Positions 34,172 to 42,383 of a DNA stretch of 64,000 nt are shown here, in pieces. Below the pieces are notes generated by a model that was given only the letters and a program-made list of their open reading frames with translations, ran no database searches and was not told where the DNA came from. The position numbers and the translations under genes were made by a program. Numbering within the stretch: the first letter of the stretch is position 1; every line of letters begins with the position of its first letter. This DNA is from Microbacteriaceae bacterium 3FA27C10. GTDB lineage: Bacteria > Actinomycetota > Actinomycetes > Actinomycetales > Microbacteriaceae. Where the stretch lies: NCBI GenBank assembly GCA_005502775.1, contig SCNI01000003.1:101769-165768 (forward strand), written 5' to 3'.

Positions 34172-34360
34172 ATGAAGGGATTGCGTCGTTGTCGACACTG
34201 CGGCATCCGGGTGCCGCACGATGAGATGCGGTACGACCAGTTGGCGTGCTCGGAGGAGTGTGCCAATGAGATCTGGATCAAGCAGCATCCGGAGGCGGGC
34301 GCTGAGCGCTGCGAGTGTTTGCCTGGCGAGGAGCTGGAGTCGTATGTTCTCGCAAGTTGA
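34172..34360 (+). CDS. Small CxxC zinc-ribbon-like protein
   Basis: 62 residues; ATG 34172 is set by GGAGG at 34162-34166. Two Cys pairs (RCRHCG near residue 7 and ACSEEC near 29) suggest one bound zinc; the tail has another CEC. Family unknown; resembles short actinobacterial zinc-finger proteins near restriction/defence loci. The 3' end overlaps the next gene by 17 bp. A decayed copy lies at 30528-30654. Confidence 0.75.
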   Translation: MKGLRRCRHCGIRVPHDEMRYDQLACSEECANEIWIKQHPEAGAERCECLPGEELESYVLAS

Positions 34361-34637
34361 GGTGCGCGGATGCGTGTCGGGTGAGCCGTTCGTTGGCGAA
34401 GGGCCGGCCGGGGACTTGGTTACGTTCCTGCTCTCCGACGATGTCCACGCGGGTCGTCCGGAGCCCACGTGCGAGATCATCTGCGAGGGCGCGCTCGCGC
34501 ACCACGTCCTCGCGTGCGTGGTTGAGGGTGGGCGAGTCGTAGTGACGGGCGCGCTTCGTGCGTCTCAACCGCCGGGGCTTGAAGGCAGTGACCTCTGTGT
34601 GCTGCGAGTCGAGGCAGAGACGATCGAGTGCGCTTAG
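34344..34637 (+). CDS. OB-fold (SSB-like) small protein
   Basis: 97 residues, starting inside the zinc-ribbon gene. VEVRGCVSGEPFVGEGPAGDLVTFLLSDD, then CEIICEGALAHHVLACVVEGGRVVVTGALRAS follow the beta-strand order of an OB fold like SSB or primosomal PriB. Aromatic base-stacking residues are few, so nucleic-acid binding is uncertain. Operon with the zinc-ribbon gene; role unknown. Confidence 0.6.
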   Translation: MFSQVEVRGCVSGEPFVGEGPAGDLVTFLLSDDVHAGRPEPTCEIICEGALAHHVLACVVEGGRVVVTGALRASQPPGLEGSDLCVLRVEAETIECA

Positions 34638-35169
34638 TCTCGGCCGGGCGCTCGCGTTCGTGCCCGATGGCTGTGGACCTTGAGTGCGTGGCTGCCGACG
34701 TCGCGGTATCCGGAGCACTACTCGGCCCTGCGGAGGAGACGGCCCGCTCTTGGCCGTAGAGGTGGACACCCGAAAGGTGCGCTGGCAGGGCTGTCGAGGG
34801 CAGTGAGGTCGTCTGCGTGGTAGATGCCAGGGGTGGAGTATTCGCCTCGTCAAGGGCGCTCGCGTACCCTCGTGACCCACGATCGTCGTGCGCTGCGCGT
34901 TCGGTAGGGTCGTCGAGTACTCCCATCCGGTCGTCCGCAGCCGAGTCGCCGACACGCAAGGCAGGCAACGGGCGCTCGTTGCGGCGGTCACCATGATGTC
35001 GGCTTAATCTCGGCGAGCGAATTCCTAGAAGACGTCTTGATCAGGGGCATTCGGTGGAGTGTTGATCGCCTCTTAGTTCAACCGCAAAGAGCGAACGCGC
35101 CCGTTTGCGTCGGTTCGACGCCTGTCGAGCACGTTATTGTCTGCTCACGACGTAGAAAACGGGTGCTAG
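34638..35169. other. 532-bp gene-free gap with an MFS-gene relic
   Basis: No intact gene. The right part (34898-35003) is a decayed piece of the transporter gene found at 38940. The left part (34638-34897) shows no recognisable coding sequence, and 35004-35169 is the likely promoter region of the CBASS operon. Confidence 0.6.
34898..35003 (+). pseudogene. 5' fragment of an MHS-type MFS transporter gene
   Basis: 34898-34918 is identical over 21 bp to 38921-38941 (promoter and start region of the intact transporter), except that the start GTG has become GTA. Similarity continues over the first ~25 bp of coding sequence. After an internal loss of ~230 bp, 34945-35003 matches ~39188-39244 of the same gene at high identity. 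A truncated, internally deleted copy. Confidence 0.75.
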
Positions 35170-36756
35170 GTGGCTGAGTGGGTTGACGGCGAGCTTCCAC
35201 GCGAATTCCTCGTGGATTTCATGGATCGGCTGCACTACGCGACTGAGCAACAAGAAGCGTTCATGCGAGACGTTCGGCTCCACTATGAGAAGCACCGAGT
35301 GACGCTTGAGGGTGAGGTCAGCCCTCTGGGCGTTGGGGCAGTGATCCGGGCGCGGGTGCCGGAAGACCCTATTCCTCCGCGTTGGAAAGATCGGCTTGGG
35401 GACATTCTGACGAACTACCGGGCCACGCTCGACTCGTTTGCTTTCACTCTGGCGAACCTTCCCCGCGATACTCCCATGTCAGAGAAGGAAGCGGCTCAGG
35501 TGAGCTACCCGCTGATGAAGACTGAAGTGGAGTGGAACCGCCTCGTAAGAAAAGGCTGGTTGCGATCACTCCCGCCAGTAATGATCGAGCGGATCAGGAT
35601 GATGCAACCGTTTCTGCTCCCTGACCCAGAAGAGAGCATTCTTCTCTGGCTGCACGATATTGACCGCGTACGCAAGCATCGGTGGAGCTTGTCAGTATTT
35701 GCCACACTCGATCCGCAGTGGCCGCACATCTTCTTTGCGGTAGGCGGTGACGGGAAGCGCATCCAAATCTCGCCGGACGGAGTCACGAGAGAGAACATTG
35801 GTGTACCCCTGGCGGATGGTCAAATCGTGTACCGCCTCGGTCTGCCGATTAGCGCTACTCGTGTCTTCTGCGATCACCGCGCGCAGATAGCTGCGTGGGT
35901 TTCGAAAGGGGGAGACGGTGTTGACCTCCAAGACTTACTATTCGCTGTCAACCTGAAGCTTCAGCTTGCGTTCCAGTCCATGTGGAACCCCAGGAAGATT
36001 CTTGAGCACCCAGGGCTAGAGAACTTCAACAAGCCGCCAGGATTCGAAGGTCGTTGGGGGATGACTCTTGACGATCCGGGTCACCAGTTCTCCGTGCTCG
36101 TGCGTCAGAGAAACGCTCCCGCCATGCCGTTCAAGTTCACGGCCCGGAGCGACGAAGACATCACCATTGCGCTCAGTCGTGCTCTGGCGGAATTCGAAAA
36201 GCGCGAGGGCCGACCATTCGAGCACATGGGTTACGCCGGGCCGGTCGAGTTCGTGAACGTTTACTATCCCGACGAAAAGAGCGGCCCTGTGGGCGAGACT
36301 CTGCGCGCTCGCTTCCTGCCGCACGAGACAATCTATGACCTGAGACGGCTATTTGGTGACGATCTCAAGGCCGATCCTCCGATCATCGAAATGGAGTTCA
36401 ACACCGGGCGTGGTGGTGGGGGTCTGCTCGAGATTCTTGCGGATAGCGCTCAGGTGACAGCGATCCTCTTGGAGGTTTACGGAACGTATGAAGCGGGCCG
36501 CAGGGGAATTGAATACATCAGCAAGCGGATACGCTCAGCTCCTTTTGACGCAATTCCGGAGTGGGCCGCAAGTGGGTTGGTGCCCGACAGACTCGTTGAG
36601 TATTTGCAGACCTATCGTGAGTGGCACCCGATTGACCTGCAACGCCAGTTCGAAGTATCGGCAACAGAAGCCGTAGCCCTGTTGGAAGCTTCAGGCTTCT
36701 ATTCTCCTGAAGCGAGCGGAACGCACTGGATACGGACCTATCCGAGAACGAATTAG
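35170..36756 (+). CDS. Unknown 528-residue protein, first gene of the CBASS-like operon
   Basis: No known family recognised. GTG start at 35170. An N-terminal helical part has DILTNYRATLDSFAFTLANL, resembling helices of HEPN-like domains. The middle is mixed alpha/beta with no nuclease or NTP-binding motif that I can see. Around residues 405-450 a Gly-rich GRGGGGLLEILADSAQVTAILLEVYGTYEAGRRG helix could insert in a membrane or form an oligomer contact. The last ~60 residues look like a winged helix. 133 bp upstream of the SLATT gene and with the same lower G+C. Confidence 0.7.
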   Translation: MAEWVDGELPREFLVDFMDRLHYATEQQEAFMRDVRLHYEKHRVTLEGEVSPLGVGAVIRARVPEDPIPPRWKDRLGDILTNYRATLDSFAFTLANLPRDTPMSEKEAAQVSYPLMKTEVEWNRLVRKGWLRSLPPVMIERIRMMQPFLLPDPEESILLWLHDIDRVRKHRWSLSVFATLDPQWPHIFFAVGGDGKRIQISPDGVTRENIGVPLADGQIVYRLGLPISATRVFCDHRAQIAAWVSKGGDGVDLQDLLFAVNLKLQLAFQSMWNPRKILEHPGLENFNKPPGFEGRWGMTLDDPGHQFSVLVRQRNAPAMPFKFTARSDEDITIALSRALAEFEKREGRPFEHMGYAGPVEFVNVYYPDEKSGPVGETLRARFLPHETIYDLRRLFGDDLKADPPIIEMEFNTGRGGGGLLEILADSAQVTAILLEVYGTYEAGRRGIEYISKRIRSAPFDAIPEWAASGLVPDRLVEYLQTYREWHPIDLQRQFEVSATEAVALLEASGFYSPEASGTHWIRTYPRTN

Positions 36757-36889
36757 CGCGGGTCGGTAGCTCCGCACCATGTGCAAACAGTCATATGGCC
36801 CCAATCCGGATCGGCCCTAGCCGCCCGTTCCGTAATGTCGGAGGTCACCACCATACTCAGATCGGGAGCAGCCGCCGGTTGCGAGTGAT

Positions 36890-37513
36890 TTGACTGTTGA
36901 GAGTGATCGGAGCAAGTTGACCGACGACGATGCCGCAGCCGCTGGCCACGACCGTTACTTACTTGCCCAGGTGCGGGAGGCTTTCGGGCGGGTGGCGTAT
37001 ACCCACAAGACCCACGAGAAGCAGGCTGACATCTGCTTCAACAAGCATCGCTGGCAGCAGGGCGTGCTGATCGCGTTGACCGCGATCAGCTCCGGCACAT
37101 TCCTATTCGCCGTCGTGAGCCAGTTCGCCAGCCCGACGGTGACCAGCCTCGTGACCTCGACCGTGGCTGTTCTAGTGACGTGGGTGACGCTCGGGGCGAA
37201 GACGTTCCGGTTCCACGAGGAGGCCGAGGCGCACCGGGATGTCGCATCGCGACTCTGGGACGTGCGCGAGTCCTATATTTCACTCATCGCCGACCTTATG
37301 TCGGGAGAAGTCGTTGACGCCGATGCTCGACTTCGCCGCGACGAGCTGCAGGAGACCACCCGTGGGGTCTACTCGTCCGCGCCGAGGACTAGTCCAACGG
37401 CATATGGCCGCGCTCAGGATGGACTGCAGAACAATGATGAGTTGACATTCACCTCGCGCGAGCTCGACCTCCTGCTCCCAGAGGCACTGCGGCTCAATGA
37501 AGGCGAGGCCTGA
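36890..37513 (+). CDS. SLATT-domain 2TM effector (CBASS-associated)
   Basis: 207 residues, TTG start (no ATG/GTG in frame, so the exact start is uncertain). Typical SLATT plan: helical N-terminus with AYTHKTHEKQADICFNKHRWQQG, two adjacent transmembrane helices (VLIALTAISSGTFLFAVVSQF and VTSLVTSTVAVLVTWVTLG) with a short loop, then KTFRFHEEAEAHRDVASRLWDVRESYISLI. SLATT proteins are pore-forming effectors linked to SMODS nucleotidyltransferases. Stop is 2 bp before the next ATG. Confidence 0.85.
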   Translation: MTVESDRSKLTDDDAAAAGHDRYLLAQVREAFGRVAYTHKTHEKQADICFNKHRWQQGVLIALTAISSGTFLFAVVSQFASPTVTSLVTSTVAVLVTWVTLGAKTFRFHEEAEAHRDVASRLWDVRESYISLIADLMSGEVVDADARLRRDELQETTRGVYSSAPRTSPTAYGRAQDGLQNNDELTFTSRELDLLLPEALRLNEGEA

Positions 37514-37515
37514 GA

Positions 37516-38826
37516 ATGGAGACTTCCGAGATCTTCGACGGGCTGTTGGGGAACCTCAAGGTAGGGGAGAAGGTCGCGACGATCCGAACCCGCCGGGACG
37601 AGATCACCAAGGCCCTGAATAAGAACTTTCGCAGCAAGGAAGCCTGCGTCGACTACAAGTTGATGATCGGCTCGTTCGGGCGGCACACGGCAATCAAGTC
37701 CATCTCCGACCTTGACATGATCTTCATCCTGCCGTCGGGGCTGCGCGACGACTACAGCGACGCCAACGGCCCTCGTCGGATGCTCGAGCGAGTGCGCAAC
37801 GTGCTCAAGACGCGATATACAAACACTGACATCCGGGTGGACCAGTGCGTCGTGCGCGTGCAATTCGCGGCCAACGCGTTCAAGTTCGAGGTTCAGCCGG
37901 CGTTCGAGAACTCCGACGGCAGCTTCGACTACCCGGACACTAAGGCCGAGTCCTGGAAGAACACAAAGCCACGCGCTGAGATCGGCGCGACGAAGGAGTG
38001 CAATGACCGCACTTCGACGAACATGCGTCACCTTGCGCGAATGGCTCGGGCCTGGAAGAACGCGAACGGTGTGAACGTAGGCGGCCTCGTCATCGACACG
38101 CTTGTCTACAACTTCTTCGCGCAGACCGACGAATACGATTCGGCGAACACCGGCTCGTTCGACCAGATGTCCCTTGACTTCTTCGCGTTCCTCATGAATG
38201 AGCCGGAGAAGGACTACTACATGGCGCTCGGCAGCCGGCAACGCGTCCACGTCAAGACTAAATTTCAGGCCAAGGCGAAGAAGGCGTACAACCGCTGTAT
38301 CTCCGCGATCGAGAGCGAGGGCAAGACCGCGTCGGCCAAAAAGTGGCGCGAGGTCTTCGGCACCAGTGTGCCGCTGACGGTCACCGAGACCGTTCTCAAA
38401 GCCTCGGCCAGCGGTACGTCCACCGGCATCGAGGAGTTCATCGAGGACCGGTACCCGGTCGACATCACCGAGAGCGTATCCATCGATTGCGAAGTCATCC
38501 AGAGCGGCTGGCGACCGTTGTGGTTACGCGCGATGGATCGTATAGGAGTTCCGCTAATGGCTGGGAAGCAGTTGAAGTTTCAGGTGACCGGCTGCACGGT
38601 AGCTGAGCCGTACGCGCTGAAGTGGAAGGTGCTCAACCAGGGCCCGGAGGCGGAGCGTCGCAACATGATACGCGGTGACATCATCGACTCAACACGACCT
38701 GGCATCCGCAACGAGAGCTCGACATTCCGCGGAGAGCACATCGTGGAGTGCTACGTAATCAAGGACGGAATCGTGGTTGCCCGAGACCGCATCGATGTCC
38801 CTATCGCCACCAACGCAGACACTTGA
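37516..38826 (+). CDS. SMODS CD-NTase with C-terminal AGS-C sensor
   Basis: 436 residues. Nucleotidyltransferase core: GSFGRHT (52-58), SDLDMIF with Asp65 and Asp67, and the third acidic position in FKFEVQPAF (Glu125 instead of the usual Asp). C-terminal AGS-C domain ~325-432 (SIDCEVIQSGWRPLWLRAM, LKFQVTGCTVAEPYALKWKVLNQGPEA). It should make a cyclic nucleotide second messenger that opens the SLATT pore: a CBASS system. No CapV, nuclease or Cap2/3 accessory is present. Confidence 0.88.
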   Translation: METSEIFDGLLGNLKVGEKVATIRTRRDEITKALNKNFRSKEACVDYKLMIGSFGRHTAIKSISDLDMIFILPSGLRDDYSDANGPRRMLERVRNVLKTRYTNTDIRVDQCVVRVQFAANAFKFEVQPAFENSDGSFDYPDTKAESWKNTKPRAEIGATKECNDRTSTNMRHLARMARAWKNANGVNVGGLVIDTLVYNFFAQTDEYDSANTGSFDQMSLDFFAFLMNEPEKDYYMALGSRQRVHVKTKFQAKAKKAYNRCISAIESEGKTASAKKWREVFGTSVPLTVTETVLKASASGTSTGIEEFIEDRYPVDITESVSIDCEVIQSGWRPLWLRAMDRIGVPLMAGKQLKFQVTGCTVAEPYALKWKVLNQGPEAERRNMIRGDIIDSTRPGIRNESSTFRGEHIVECYVIKDGIVVARDRIDVPIATNADT

Positions 38827-38939
38827 TGCAGACCAAGCGCCGCCCTCGTTTCCCGGAAACAGCTTCGTGCATCCTCGCCTATGGTCGGTCGTTGTTCGGA
38901 GATGGGCAGCCTGGGGAGCACGTTCGGTAGGGTCGTCGA

Positions 38940-40322
38940 GTGATTCCCACCCCGTCGGCCGCAGCCGGGGCGCATCCGGAGCGTCGCGCTCAGGTGGGGG
39001 TCATCCTGGCGGGGTCGGTGCCCAATCTCGTGCAGTGGTTCAACCTCTACCTCTACGCCACCTTCGCTCCGTACTTCCGCACCGAGTTCTTCGATCCCGA
39101 CTCGCCCGATTCGCTGATCTACGTCTACGGGCTCTTCGCCCTGACGTTCGTGGTTCGCCCGCTCGGCTCCTGGCTCTTCGGCCGATTCGCCGACACGCGA
39201 GGGAGGCAACGGGCACTCGTTGCGGCGGTCACGATGATGTCGGCCGGATCCGTCGCTCTCGCGCTTGCCCCGACCGAGCGCGCGGTGGGGGCGTGGGCGG
39301 CCGTGATCCTCGTGGTCGTGAGCCTGCTGCAGGGCACCGCCACCGGGGGTGAGTATGCGGCCGCCACGGTGTTGTTGTCGGAGTCGGGCACGCGGGGCCA
39401 CCGCGGATTCTTCGCCTCGTTCCAGGCCACCACGATCGTCGGCGGTCTCGTGCTCGCTCAGGGCTGCCTCCTCGTGTTGCTGCTGATCAGCGATCGTGCG
39501 GGGATTTCGGAGTGGGGGTGGCGGGTCGCGTTTGTGGCCGGCGGGGTGGCCGGGCTTGCGTCGCTGTTGTGGGCGCGCGGATTCAAGCGCGGCGCATCCG
39601 GGGCAGGCACCGCCTCAGCTGCCGCCGCGTCATCCGCCGCCGTCTCCTCCTCGCCGAAGCCGGCGAGCTCAGGCCAGGCTTCGACGATGAAGGCGCTGTT
39701 TCGCAACCACTGGCGCCCGCTCGTGTGGGTGATCCTGCTGACCGCCGGCGGAAGTGCCGCGTTCTACACCGCGACGGTGACCGTTCCCTTCCTCATTCGC
39801 GAGACGTTCCGCGGAGCAGGCGGCAGGTCGGGCGAGCTCGCCGCGACCGGACTCGTGCTCGCCGCACTCGTCGCGCTGATGCTGATGCAGCCGCTCGGCG
39901 GAGCACGGAGCGACCGGATCGGCCGGAAGCCCCTGCTCATCGCCTTCGGGGCGCTGGGCTTCGTGGGCGCCGGTGTGCTGGTGACCGTTGCCGCTCAGGT
40001 GACGTCACCCCCGGCGGTGCTGGGCATCCTCGTTCTCGCGTTCGCGGTTCTGACGTGCTACCTGTCGGTGAACGGGATCGCCAAGGCGGAGGTGTTCCCC
40101 GCCCATATCCGGGCGCTCGGTGTCGGGTTTGGCTACGCCGTCGCGAACTCGCTCTTCGGGGGCACGGCTCCGCTGATCTATCACGCCACGGCCGGTGGGG
40201 GCAGCGTCGGGTTCATCGTGTACCTGACCTTGCTACTGGGGGTGACGCTCGTTGCCGCGCTGGTGATGCGGGGAGGGGTAGCCACTGCGCTGGACGCGCA
40301 AGGCGGCTCTGCGAAGGGGTGA
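38940..40322 (+). CDS. MHS-type MFS transporter (organic acid/betaine type)
   Basis: 460 residues, about 12 transmembrane helices. MHS-family blocks: GSVPNLVQWFNLYLYATFAPYF, GSWLFGRFADTRGRQRALV, LLQGTATGGEYAAATVLLSE and GGARSDRIGRKPLLI. An Ala/Ser-rich loop (AGTASAAAASSAAVSSS) sits in the central cytoplasmic linker. GTG start 6 nt after TAGGGT, probably leaderless. Related to alpha-ketoglutarate, proline/betaine or citrate carriers. Partial copies lie on both sides. Confidence 0.9.
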   Translation: MIPTPSAAAGAHPERRAQVGVILAGSVPNLVQWFNLYLYATFAPYFRTEFFDPDSPDSLIYVYGLFALTFVVRPLGSWLFGRFADTRGRQRALVAAVTMMSAGSVALALAPTERAVGAWAAVILVVVSLLQGTATGGEYAAATVLLSESGTRGHRGFFASFQATTIVGGLVLAQGCLLVLLLISDRAGISEWGWRVAFVAGGVAGLASLLWARGFKRGASGAGTASAAAASSAAVSSSPKPASSGQASTMKALFRNHWRPLVWVILLTAGGSAAFYTATVTVPFLIRETFRGAGGRSGELAATGLVLAALVALMLMQPLGGARSDRIGRKPLLIAFGALGFVGAGVLVTVAAQVTSPPAVLGILVLAFAVLTCYLSVNGIAKAEVFPAHIRALGVGFGYAVANSLFGGTAPLIYHATAGGGSVGFIVYLTLLLGVTLVAALVMRGGVATALDAQGGSAKG

Positions 40323-40516
40323 GGTCGGGTTGGCGGTCATCATGATCCGCGTTGTGTGAAACAGAGTATTTCGTGGAACAGAGCGCCACAGACTCAGACC
40401 TCCATTGACCGTGTTGTCTCCCTCAACAGGGATCGCGGGCGAAAGCGTGCATCCGCTGCTTCTTCGCCGACAAAGCTAAGATGAGAAAAGATCGATTACA
40501 AAAGAAGGTGGAGGGT

Positions 40517-41008
40517 ATGGTCATCTCGGCAGTGATCGATACTTCTGAACGTGTTCTGAAGTGCGATGGAGACATGCTCGCTTTCCCGTCATCTGATCTC
40601 AGCCGGAATGCCCCACGTGTCTTCGCGGCGGCGGAGGAGGCTCCCGTCGGGGTGACTCGGCGCGATGGCGAGAATCTTGTTCTGATGTCACAGCGCGACG
40701 CTGATGCGCGTGAGCAGTTGCTTCAGTTCGCGGCGCAGCTGATCGCGGTGGCCATCGATGAACGAGGGAGCCTCGCCGAACGGATGACCAACGCGTATCC
40801 ATGGATGTTGGCGCTGGGGAAGGAGGATCGCGAGCGCTGCGCGGGGGACCTCATCGATGCGGCGCGGGCATCCTTCGCCACCAATCAGGCTCATCTAATC
40901 GCGGCGGAGTTGACGTCGTGGCGCGAGACCGCGTCGGCGCTCGCCGCTGGTATGCGCAACTCGCCCGTCGACTGGCTCGACGACGACATTCCCGTCGCCC
41001 GCCCCTGA
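40517..41008 (+). CDS. Phd-like antitoxin
   Basis: 163 residues from ATG 40517 (GTGGAGGGT before it; an ATG at 40481 overlaps a -10-like TAAGAT). AFPSSDLSRNAPRVFAAAEEAPVGVTRRDGENLVLMSQRDA is the Phd/YefM DNA-binding pattern of actinobacterial prevent-host-death proteins, followed by a long helical toxin-binding tail. Its stop overlaps an ATG (TGATG at 41006-41010) that should start the toxin. Confidence 0.82.
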   Translation: MVISAVIDTSERVLKCDGDMLAFPSSDLSRNAPRVFAAAEEAPVGVTRRDGENLVLMSQRDADAREQLLQFAAQLIAVAIDERGSLAERMTNAYPWMLALGKEDRERCAGDLIDAARASFATNQAHLIAAELTSWRETASALAAGMRNSPVDWLDDDIPVARP

Positions 41009-41029
41009 TGGCCGGCAAAGAGTCGAGGG

Positions 41030-41347
41030 TTGAGCGGCCGACGAAGCGAGTACGAGATCCGCTTCGCCTCGGTTCAGGCCCAGAAGGGATGGCTGGATCT
41101 TCGGGCGACGAATCGAAACGCGCTCGTTGACCTCTGGGATTTTCTGACTCGCACTCCGCTGGAGATCACGCCGACGAACTACCCGCTGAAGGGTGAGCTG
41201 GGGATCGTCACGCGCGATCGTGAAGAGCACGTGCGGTGGCAGCACAAGCCCACGCGGCAGGGCGATGCGCGCATCTGGTTCTACGTGACCGGGCAGGTTG
41301 TGCACCTCGAGAAGGTGCACACGCATCATCCGAACGCCACGAAGTAA
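41030..41347 (+). CDS. RelE/ParE-like toxin, possibly frameshifted at its start
   Basis: 105 residues: SEYEIRFASVQAQKGWLDLRATNRNALVDLWDFLTRTPLEI, GELGIVTRDREEHVRWQHKPTRQGDARIWFYVTGQVVHLEKVHTHHPN, compatible with a RelE/ParE-fold toxin paired with the Phd protein. The natural start is the ATG at 41008 overlapping the antitoxin stop, but that frame (MAGKESRVERPTKRVRD) diverges, and only a +1-type shift near 41045 joins them. The TTG at 41030 is the only in-frame start. Either a leaky start or an inactivating indel. Confidence 0.6.
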   Translation: MSGRRSEYEIRFASVQAQKGWLDLRATNRNALVDLWDFLTRTPLEITPTNYPLKGELGIVTRDREEHVRWQHKPTRQGDARIWFYVTGQVVHLEKVHTHHPNATK

Positions 41348-41805
41348 AGAGGCTCGGGTTGCCGGTGCCGGCTCGGCGGAAGTCGTCGACCTGCCTCTCG
41401 GTCGGAATGGTGCCCTCGACCACTGGCCCGCCGTGAGCGCGATCTCCTCGTCGCCTGACAGTCGGATGCGGAGGCGCCGGAGATGACGAGGAACATCTCG
41501 TCCTCGGCGTCGTTCGTGACTGAAAGCGGCGATGCGGGGAGGGGTTTCCAGTGCGCTCGACGCGCAAGTCGGCTCCTCGAGGGGCTACACCTGGGGTGGT
41601 GGTGCCGCGCTCGTGAGTCGCTGGGTGAAGGGGTGATTCGTGGGACGGGGTGTTCCGCGCAACGTGGAACAGCGCACTTTGTGGAACGGGCCTCCTGGGA
41701 CTGACGTTCACCCATGCTCAGTTTTTGCTGGATGCATTCCGGATTGCCCTGATAGCACTATGGCGTTCAAGCTATTTTCTACGGAACTCGCGGAGGTGAA
41801 CTGGC
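41348..41805. other. 458-bp gap with decayed sequence
   Basis: No intact gene. It contains the MFS 3' fragment (41531-41691). In the minus strand near 41470-41515 is a short EDEMFLVISGA stretch that resembles a cupin strand, but it is too short to call. 41700-41805 is a likely promoter for the Xre gene. Confidence 0.5.
41531..41691 (+). pseudogene. 3' fragment of an MHS-type MFS transporter locus
   Basis: 41531-41586 matches 40265-40321, the last codons of the intact transporter (GATGCGGGGAGGGGT, GCGCT-GACGCGCAAG). 41647-41691 resembles the noncoding sequence after its stop (40350-40389: AACAG-G, TTCGTGGAACAG). The duplicated stretch therefore spans the gene end and its downstream region. 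Confidence 0.7.
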
Positions 41806-42381
41806 GTGGCCGATGCGTCGATCCTGGTTCGCGCCGCCCGGAGGAGTCGTCGGCTAACTCAGGGTCAACTCGCTGATCGCGCTCAGATCGACCAGGGCAG
41901 CGTCTCACGCTCTGAACGAGGTCGGGACGCCGGTTACAGCACCATCGATCGGCTACTGGCCGGCGCGGGCCATCGGCTCTACTCGGCCCCGACTCGACGG
42001 GACGATGCCGCGACAGCGGCCGCGGAGATCCGTAAGCGGCTTCGGGAAAACGACAAGGATCGCGCCTTGCGCGCCTTGCTGCAGCTCAACGACAACCTTC
42101 TCGCCGAGCACGGCCTTGTTCGAGGAATCCTTGGCCTCGCCGAGCCCGAGTCGACCGGTGATGTGGTCTGGGATGCTGCGATCGCAGCTCTCGTGGCGTG
42201 GCGGCTGAGCGCAGAGGGCATCCCGCTGCCCGCCTGGGTCGACCAGCAGGGGCGCTTTCTGGCAAGGCCACAGACGCTCGAGGTGGACCCCGCCGACCCG
42301 GTGCCGCCGCGTTCCGAGGTGCCTGACGAGTTCGCCGAGCGGGGCGTGCTCGCCTGGCGCGACACCTTCGCGAGCGTCTGA
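41806..42381 (+). CDS. Xre-family regulator/antitoxin
   Basis: 191 residues, GTG start. HTH: SILVRAARRSRRLTQGQLADRAQIDQGSVSRSERGRDAGYSTIDRLLAGAGHRLYS. The C-terminal part (DNLLAEHGLVRGILGLAEPESTGDVVWDAAIAALVAWRLSAEGIPLPAWV) is typical of Xre antitoxins that precede DUF6036-type nucleotidyltransferases. The partner downstream is truncated. Confidence 0.82.
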   Translation: MADASILVRAARRSRRLTQGQLADRAQIDQGSVSRSERGRDAGYSTIDRLLAGAGHRLYSAPTRRDDAATAAAEIRKRLRENDKDRALRALLQLNDNLLAEHGLVRGILGLAEPESTGDVVWDAAIAALVAWRLSAEGIPLPAWVDQQGRFLARPQTLEVDPADPVPPRSEVPDEFAERGVLAWRDTFASV

Positions 42382-42383
42382 CG

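Noticed and set aside
41470..41515. Cupin-like strand (EDEMFLVISGA) on the minus strand
   Set aside because: Only about a dozen residues match and no second cupin motif follows in any frame.
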